A DNA stretch of 44,530 bases from Comamonadaceae bacterium (lineage in GTDB: Bacteria; Pseudomonadota; Gammaproteobacteria; Burkholderiales; Burkholderiaceae_C). Of the stretch, positions 39,763-44,530 are shown piece after piece (the first letter of the stretch is position 1; the number at the start of each line of letters is the position of its first letter). The notes under the pieces are model-generated. The model did not search any database. It worked only from the letters and a program-made list of their open reading frames with translations, and had not been told where the DNA came from. The translations under genes were made by a program, and so were the position numbers. The stretch covers positions 1-44,530 of the forward strand of contig CANJNC010000024.1 in the NCBI GenBank assembly GCA_947475685.1. The letters run 5' to 3'.

Positions 39763-40521
39763 ATGGAAAAAAAATTATACATTTTGACCGGTGCTTCAAG
39801 AGGGCTTGGGTTTTCGATTGCAAAACAGTTGCTAAGCGAGTCGATTGCTTTAATTTGTATTTCAAGATCCTCCAATGACGAATTAGCCCAAGCAGCGCTT
39901 GATTACAATTCAGTTCTAGAGCAGTGGTGTTGTGATTTATCCGAGAGCGAATCTGTTTGCCTTAAATTGAGTGAATGGATTGGAGTGAATGGTGAGCATT
40001 CATTTCAAAGTGCAACCCTAATCAATAATGCAGGAATGATGCCTCGCATCGTTCCCTTGAGTAAAGCCGAGCATCATGATTTAACCAAGGCGTTAAGGGT
40101 CAGTCTTGAGGCTCCAATGCTACTCTGTGCAGCATTTTTAAGCGCAACAGAGGGTTGGCACAAACCAAGAAAAATTTTAAACGTGTCTTCCGGTCTTGGT
40201 CATCGTGCCATGGCTTCGCAAGCTGGCTACTGTGCTTCAAAGGCTGGCATGGATCAATTCACCCGGTGTTTAGCCATTGAGGAATCTTCTAAAGACAACG
40301 GTGCTAGGGTCTGCTCTCTTTCTCCAGGTATCATCGACACTGACATGCAAGTTCAGTTGCGTAGTGCTTCCCATGCCGATTTTCCTGATCATGGCTATTT
40401 TGTCGATCATCAACAAAAAGGAAGCTTGGTCTCTGCCAAGGAGACTGCACAGAAGGTATTGCATTTTTTATCGCATCGCAATTTCGGTGATTCGCCTGTT
40501 GCTGATATTCGGGATGTTTAA
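39763..40521 (+). CDS. Classical SDR oxidoreductase (sepiapterin/benzil-reductase-like)
   Basis: 252 residues. 'LYILTGASRGLGFSIAKQLL' binds the cofactor, 'ATLINNAGMMPRIVPLSKAEHHDL' follows, and the catalytic set is complete: 'KILNVSSGLGHRAMASQAGYCASKAGMDQF', with Ser, Tyr and Lys in normal spacing. This is unlike the other two SDRs in the window. 'RVCSLSPGIIDTDMQ' and the Gly-Ser loop near the end resemble the YueD/sepiapterin reductase subgroup, which reduces diketones with NADPH. It stands alone, AT-rich, with a 286-base AT-rich region before it that holds no gene. The substrate is unknown. Confidence 0.9.
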   Translation: MEKKLYILTGASRGLGFSIAKQLLSESIALICISRSSNDELAQAALDYNSVLEQWCCDLSESESVCLKLSEWIGVNGEHSFQSATLINNAGMMPRIVPLSKAEHHDLTKALRVSLEAPMLLCAAFLSATEGWHKPRKILNVSSGLGHRAMASQAGYCASKAGMDQFTRCLAIEESSKDNGARVCSLSPGIIDTDMQVQLRSASHADFPDHGYFVDHQQKGSLVSAKETAQKVLHFLSHRNFGDSPVADIRDV

Positions 40522-40649
40522 TCCCTTTTGAGCAGTGCGGAGGGGCTTGAATTTATGATTCGTTAGTTTTAAAGTCCTACCTCTAATAACCTTGATGCCC
40601 CTTTGGGCTATTCACATACATTCAGATGTGAGACTTCAGGACGAATTAA

Positions 40650-41537
40650 TCAGCTCTTTTTATAAGCTTTGAGTAGATCAAGAAAATTCCTTGCGATTGG
40701 AGACTCATCATCCAAGCGATATAAACAGTTTAAATCGATAAAACCCTTGGGTACATCACTTACCGGCAAGTAAACGACGTTTGGTAATTTCAAGTATGCG
40801 ACTGACTCTGGAATTAAGCACCCCCCAAATCCCGCGGCTACAAAAGCCACTCCAGTTACTGAGTCTTCTACAGTTTGCTTGATAAAGGGTTGGATGAGAT
40901 TTTTTTGAAATAAATTTAGAATCGAGTCAATAAAGTTAGGTCTTTGTCCACTTGCAAATAACACTAGAGGATAGCCTTCTAAATCTTTTATTTTTACTTT
41001 TTTATTTTTTGCCAATGGGCTATTTTGATGCAACGCCACAAGAAGCCTTTCATGCTTAACAAGCTCACTGCCGATGCCAAAAGTATTGACCGCCAACCGA
41101 CTAAATCCCAGGTTAATTCGTTTTTCCCTGAGTGCTTGAATTTGTTCGCCTTTGTTCATTGTGTGCAAAACAATTCTAACTTTTGGGTATTTAGCTTGGA
41201 ATGAAGCAAGCAATTCTGAAACAGTTCCAAACATGACCGAGCCAAATACGGCCACTTCAATATTACCGGAATTACCTAACTGCGATTGAGTGACGCGTAG
41301 TTTGGTTTGTTGGGTCAGTTCTATGATTTGCAATGCATCTTTTAGGAAAAGATGGCCTGTGTATGTAAGCGTTACCCCTTTAATTGATCTGATAAAAAGT
41401 TGTGTTCCAAGTTCTTTTTCTAGCAGTTGAATTTGTCTCGTGAGAGGAGGTTGTGAGATATGCAATTTTGATGCTGCTCCGCTGACACTGAGTTCTTTAG
41501 CGACTGCCACAAAATAGATTAATTGACGAAATTGCAT
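40650..41537 (-). CDS. LysR-family transcriptional regulator
   Basis: 295 residues. The HTH is 'MQFRQLIYFVAVAKELSVSGAASKLHISQPPLTRQIQLLEKELGTQLFIRSIKGVTLT', close to the CatR/BenM/CbbR-type LysR group. The effector domain has 'VEVAVFGSVMFGTVSELLASFQAKYPKVRIVLHTMNKGEQIQALREKRINLGFSRL'. It is divergent from hyuA, with a classical T-N11-A dyad and a hyuA promoter in the 109 bases between, so it very probably controls the hyuA-Bug operon. The inducer is unknown. Confidence 0.95.
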   Translation of the reverse strand: MQFRQLIYFVAVAKELSVSGAASKLHISQPPLTRQIQLLEKELGTQLFIRSIKGVTLTYTGHLFLKDALQIIELTQQTKLRVTQSQLGNSGNIEVAVFGSVMFGTVSELLASFQAKYPKVRIVLHTMNKGEQIQALREKRINLGFSRLAVNTFGIGSELVKHERLLVALHQNSPLAKNKKVKIKDLEGYPLVLFASGQRPNFIDSILNLFQKNLIQPFIKQTVEDSVTGVAFVAAGFGGCLIPESVAYLKLPNVVYLPVSDVPKGFIDLNCLYRLDDESPIARNFLDLLKAYKKS

Positions 41538-41548
41538 AAGAGAGCCCT

Positions 41549-41614
41549 ATACTTAAAAGGTATTGATAAGCTTTATTTTAAGCATTTGACAGTATAGTTG
41601 TCCGATTGTAGAGT
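41549..41614 (+). promoter_or_regulatory. LysR-type operator and hyuA promoter
   Basis: ATAC-N7-GTAT at 41549-41563 is a perfect LysR T-N11-A dyad. A further inverted repeat, CTTAAAA (41552-41558)/TTTTAAG (41576-41582), overlaps it. Then TTGACA (41586-41591), a 17-base spacer and TAGAGT (41609-41614) form a promoter reading toward hyuA. The layout, regulator box just upstream of the -35, is the usual one for activation. Confidence 0.7.
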
Positions 41615-41646
41615 TGATCAAAGGTCATTTACTCTCGGAGATAATT

Positions 41647-43731
41647 TTGAACTTAAATACAGTATCGATCACTGACTCAAAATTTAGAGTTGCAGCTGAT
41701 GTTGGAGGCACCTTTACCGACATAATTTCATTTGATGAAAATACGGGTGAATCTTTCTACGGGAAAACACTGACCACGCCAACGAATTTGGTCGATGGCA
41801 TTGTTCATGGAGTCAAAAAAGCGGGCCCCACTTTGGACAAGGCAAGGATTTTTCTACATGGAACCACGGTTGCGATCAACACCATATTGGAGCGCTCAGG
41901 TGCGAAAACTGCGTTGATCACCACAAGGGGATTCAAGGACATCTACGAAATTGGGCGCATCAATCGCCCTGATGCCTACAACTTATTTTTCACAAAACAC
42001 GAGCCCTTGATTAAAAGATCTTGGCGTTACGAGATAACTGAAAGAATGAATGCGCAAGGTGAGGTTGTGGTCAATTTGGATGAAATTGAACTCAGACAAT
42101 TGGTCAAACATTTAAAGCACAATGGGATTGAATCGATTGCCATCTTGTTTCTTCACTCCTATGCGAATGCCGCTCATGAATTACGGGCAAAAGAAATCAT
42201 AAACGACCTCTGCCCAGAAATGTTTGTCACAACCTCACATGAAATATCTAAGGAATACAGAGAGTTTGAGAGAACTTCAACCATTGCAGCAAATGCCTAT
42301 ATAGGACCAAGGGTCAAAAGCTATTTGGCGCAAATTGATGGAAAGTTAGCGCAAGAGTCTTTTGATGGTACTTTTTTTGTTATTCAGTCTAGCGGTGGAC
42401 TTTACGATGTAGTGCGTGCTCAAGTCGACTGCATCCAAATGCTTGAATCTGGTCCGGCCGCTGGCGTCATTGGCGCGAAAGCAGTCTGTGAACGTTTGGG
42501 GTTAAAAAATGCAATTGCATTTGATATGGGAGGGACGACAGCGAAAGCAGGCGTTGTCCACGATGGTCAGGTTGTCATGGCCGGCAATATCATGGTTGGT
42601 GGATATGCCACGGGTTTACCCATTCAAATTCCATTAATTGATATCCAAGAGGTTGGCACAGGGGGAGGCAGCATAGCCAGAGTAGAAGTAGGCGGGGGCC
42701 TGCGTGTTGGACCACAAAGCGCTGGCGCAGCGCCAGGGCCAGCGTGCTATGGCAATGGCGGCTTAGAACCCACCGTGACAGATGCCAATTTGGTTCTTGG
42801 TCGATTGAGCGCCGATAACTTTTTAGGCGGAGAAATGCGATTAGACACAGGCTTGGCGGAAAAAGCATTGAACGAACTTGTAGCGATTCCTCTGGGAATT
42901 GAGATGCTTCAAGCGGCAGAAGGGATTCTTCGAATTGCCGCTTCTACCATGTCCCATGTCGTGACTCGAGTAACGACTGAGCGTGGACTCGACGCAGGTG
43001 ACTTTATGATGGTCGCCTACGGTGGTGCAGGTCCCTTACATGCGAGCCTTGTAGCCCGTGAGCTCAGAATCCCCAAAGTCATTATTCCGCCCTCACCAGG
43101 ACATTTTTCATCTTATGGGATGCTGGTCGCTGACTTGCGAAAAGACTCTGTTCGAACCTGGTTTAAACCAGTATCGCAAATTAAATTCGATGAATTAGAA
43201 CAAATTTATGCCGATATGGAGACCGAGGGCAAAGAGTTGATCAAAAAACACGTAAAACCAGGAGAACAATTGATCATGAAGCGTGGTGCAGACATGCGTT
43301 ACGCTGGACAGGAACACTCTGTGACTGTTGAGCTACCAATAGAGCTATTTATCAACCAAGACTCTAAAGGAATTAAAAGTGCTTTTGATCAAATGCATAT
43401 GCAACGCTATGCATTCAATTCAATCCAATCGCAAGCAGAAATCGTAAGTTTACATTCAAGTGTCATAGGGTTTTTACCAAAACCTATGGTAAAAAAACAA
43501 GTGCCAAATACAAACTCCTTGACTAAGAAAGTGCGAAAGGTATTTTTTAAGCAAAGTGGTGGCTTTGTAGATACAAATATCTATCAGCGAAATGATTTGA
43601 GTTACGGAATCAAATTAGCTGGTCCGCTCCTAATTGAAGAATATGCCTCCACCACGGTTCTTTTACCTGGAGATGAGCTCGAAGTAAGCGAATACGGAGA
43701 TCTCATCATAACGATCGGGAGCAATCAATGA
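41647..43731 (+). CDS. hyuA: Hydantoinase/oxoprolinase A-family protein (HyuA-like)
   Basis: 694 residues from a TTG at 41647, which has CGGAGA upstream; a frame back to 41614 begins inside the -10 box and cannot be right. Landmarks are '[21 protein letters not shown]', '[34 protein letters not shown]', '[15 protein letters not shown]', '[14 protein letters not shown]' (the ASKHA nucleotide-binding loops), '[37 protein letters not shown]' and '[10 protein letters not shown]'. HyuA subunits use ATP to open hydantoin, oxoproline or related cyclic amides, or carboxylate ketones, normally with a HyuB partner. Here the next gene, overlapping by four bases, is a Bug receptor rather than hyuB. The substrate is unknown. 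Confidence 0.95.
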   Translation: MNLNTVSITDSKFRVAADVGGTFTDIISFDENTGESFYGKTLTTPTNLVDGIVHGVKKAGPTLDKARIFLHGTTVAINTILERSGAKTALITTRGFKDIYEIGRINRPDAYNLFFTKHEPLIKRSWRYEITERMNAQGEVVVNLDEIELRQLVKHLKHNGIESIAILFLHSYANAAHELRAKEIINDLCPEMFVTTSHEISKEYREFERTSTIAANAYIGPRVKSYLAQIDGKLAQESFDGTFFVIQSSGGLYDVVRAQVDCIQMLESGPAAGVIGAKAVCERLGLKNAIAFDMGGTTAKAGVVHDGQVVMAGNIMVGGYATGLPIQIPLIDIQEVGTGGGSIARVEVGGGLRVGPQSAGAAPGPACYGNGGLEPTVTDANLVLGRLSADNFLGGEMRLDTGLAEKALNELVAIPLGIEMLQAAEGILRIAASTMSHVVTRVTTERGLDAGDFMMVAYGGAGPLHASLVARELRIPKVIIPPSPGHFSSYGMLVADLRKDSVRTWFKPVSQIKFDELEQIYADMETEGKELIKKHVKPGEQLIMKRGADMRYAGQEHSVTVELPIELFINQDSKGIKSAFDQMHMQRYAFNSIQSQAEIVSLHSSVIGFLPKPMVKKQVPNTNSLTKKVRKVFFKQSGGFVDTNIYQRNDLSYGIKLAGPLLIEEYASTTVLLPGDELEVSEYGDLIITIGSNQ

Positions 43732-44530
43732 AAAAATTGACGCGAGTTGTTTTGGTTGGTCTAATTTTTCTTCATGCAATGGGCACTGTTTGCGCTCAAT
43801 CAGGCGCATTTAAAACAAAACATGCCGTCAAAATTATTGTGCCATTTAGTTCCGGTGGATCAGCAGATGCAGCGGCAAGAATATTGCTCGATAAGCTTTC
43901 CGAGTTGTGGGCTCAATCCGTCATCATAGAAAATAAACCTGGGGGTGGCACAAGCGTAGCTTCAGCATATGCAGCCCAATCTATGCCAGATGGCCATACA
44001 CTCTATATGGGCTACCTTTTATCTTATGCCACTTCGGCGAGTCTTTATAGCAAATTGCCCTACAACCCAGCCACTGCCCTCAAAGGCGTTTCATTGGTCG
44101 TGGATGCACCATTTATCCTGTCTGTTGGCACTGATGTAAATGTCAAAAATCTCAGTGAATTTATCAACTTTGCGAAAAAAAGTACCCGCGAACTCTCTTA
44201 CTCCTCAACCGGCAATGGTGCAGGACCACACCTTGCGACAGAAATATTTTTAAGACAAGCTGGGATCAAGGCCATACAAATTCCATATAAAGGATCTTCA
44301 GAAGCCATTACTTCTTTGATCAGCAATTTGGTTGAATTTAGCTTCTTTGACGCCGCAGCACTGGGTCAATTAAAAAGTGGACGGGTCAAGCCAATTGCCG
44401 TGACATCTCTAAAGCGTTGGCCCCAATTACCAGATGTCCCCTCCATCTCTGAGGCCGGCTATCCTGGATTTAATATAACCAGTGGAGGCGGTATTTTAGT
44501 TTCTTCTAAAACGCCACCCGATATCATCGA
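43728..44530 (+). CDS. Bug/TctC-family periplasmic solute receptor, 3'-truncated by window edge
   Basis: The ATG overlaps the hyuA stop (ATGA at 43728-43731), and the frame stays open to the window end, 267 residues. It has a signal peptide '[24 protein letters not shown]', then 'HAVKIIVPFSSGGSADAAARILLDKL', 'VIIENKPGGGTSVASAYAAQSMPDGHT', 'LSYSSTGNGAGPHLATEIFLRQ', 'IQIPYKGSSEAITSLISNLVEFSFFD' and 'LKSGRVKPIAVTSLKRWPQLPDVPSISEAGYPGFN'. Translational coupling to hyuA says the receptor probably recruits the hyuA substrate. The C-terminal 40-60 residues lie beyond the window. Confidence 0.95.
   Translation, partial: MKKLTRVVLVGLIFLHAMGTVCAQSGAFKTKHAVKIIVPFSSGGSADAAARILLDKLSELWAQSVIIENKPGGGTSVASAYAAQSMPDGHTLYMGYLLSYATSASLYSKLPYNPATALKGVSLVVDAPFILSVGTDVNVKNLSEFINFAKKSTRELSYSSTGNGAGPHLATEIFLRQAGIKAIQIPYKGSSEAITSLISNLVEFSFFDAAALGQLKSGRVKPIAVTSLKRWPQLPDVPSISEAGYPGFNITSGGGILVSSKTPPDII

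Noticed and set aside
1..44530. CRISPR array or prophage structural genes
   Set aside because: No regularly spaced short repeats and no capsid, tail or terminase-like proteins were found.

Overview
The window reads as chromosome of a betaproteobacterium of the order Burkholderiales (Comamonadaceae/Alcaligenaceae-like) with moderate GC. The main reason is the number of Bug/TctC-type periplasmic receptors (tripartite tricarboxylate transporter receptors): five complete and two cut by the window ends, with no TctA or TctB membrane partner anywhere. Such expansions are typical of Bordetella- and Comamonadaceae-like genomes. The genus cannot be named from the sequence alone.

Layout. (1) 1-5.6 kb: the end of a Bug gene followed by a NicC-like flavin hydroxylase, a second Bug on the opposite strand, and a large secreted alpha/beta-hydrolase lipoprotein closed by a clear terminator. 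(2) 5.7-11.1 kb: an accessory patch. A higBA toxin-antitoxin cassette lies between two copies of a ~110-bp repeat, each ending in the 3' part of a tRNA-Lys gene. It is followed by a GC-richer LysR/NmrA-like divergent pair, a decayed livF-type ATPase, a decayed HIT-family gene, a DUF1993 gene and a vapBC-like toxin-antitoxin pair. (3) 11.3-16.2 kb: a four-gene Fbp/Afu-type ABC importer operon ending in a phosphoglycolate-phosphatase-like HAD enzyme. (4) 16.5-18.2 kb: an orphan GC-richer Bug and a GNAT acetyltransferase.

(5) 18.4-26.2 kb: the most coherent system. A GntR/FCD regulator is divergent from a tightly packed seven-gene operon: NitT/TauT-type importer (three genes), an SDR lacking the usual YxxxK, a class I/II aminotransferase, an alpha/beta hydrolase and an M20 N-carbamoyl-amino-acid-hydrolase-like amidase. 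Two GTATAC palindromes exactly 21 bp apart lie in the divergent promoter. I read this as an uptake-and-catabolism cluster for an unidentified amide- or ureido-containing nitrogen compound. (6) 26.4-30.4 kb: an alpha/beta-hydrolase-fold protein whose nucleophile is Ala, a Bug, a bidirectional terminator, and a Bug plus PDC-hydrolase-like amidohydrolase operon.

(7) 30.7-36.0 kb: an orphan molybdopterin (CoxL/XdhB-like) large subunit, metY, a serine-recombinase remnant and an SMP-30 lactonase-like gene. (8) 36.3-44.5 kb: a Bug-SDR pair whose SDR also lacks YxxxK, a MmgE/PrpD protein, a canonical SDR, and a LysR regulator divergent from hyuA followed by another Bug cut by the window end. The overall picture is a scavenging catabolic region built from many small receptor-plus-enzyme modules, interrupted by one mobile-DNA-scarred patch.
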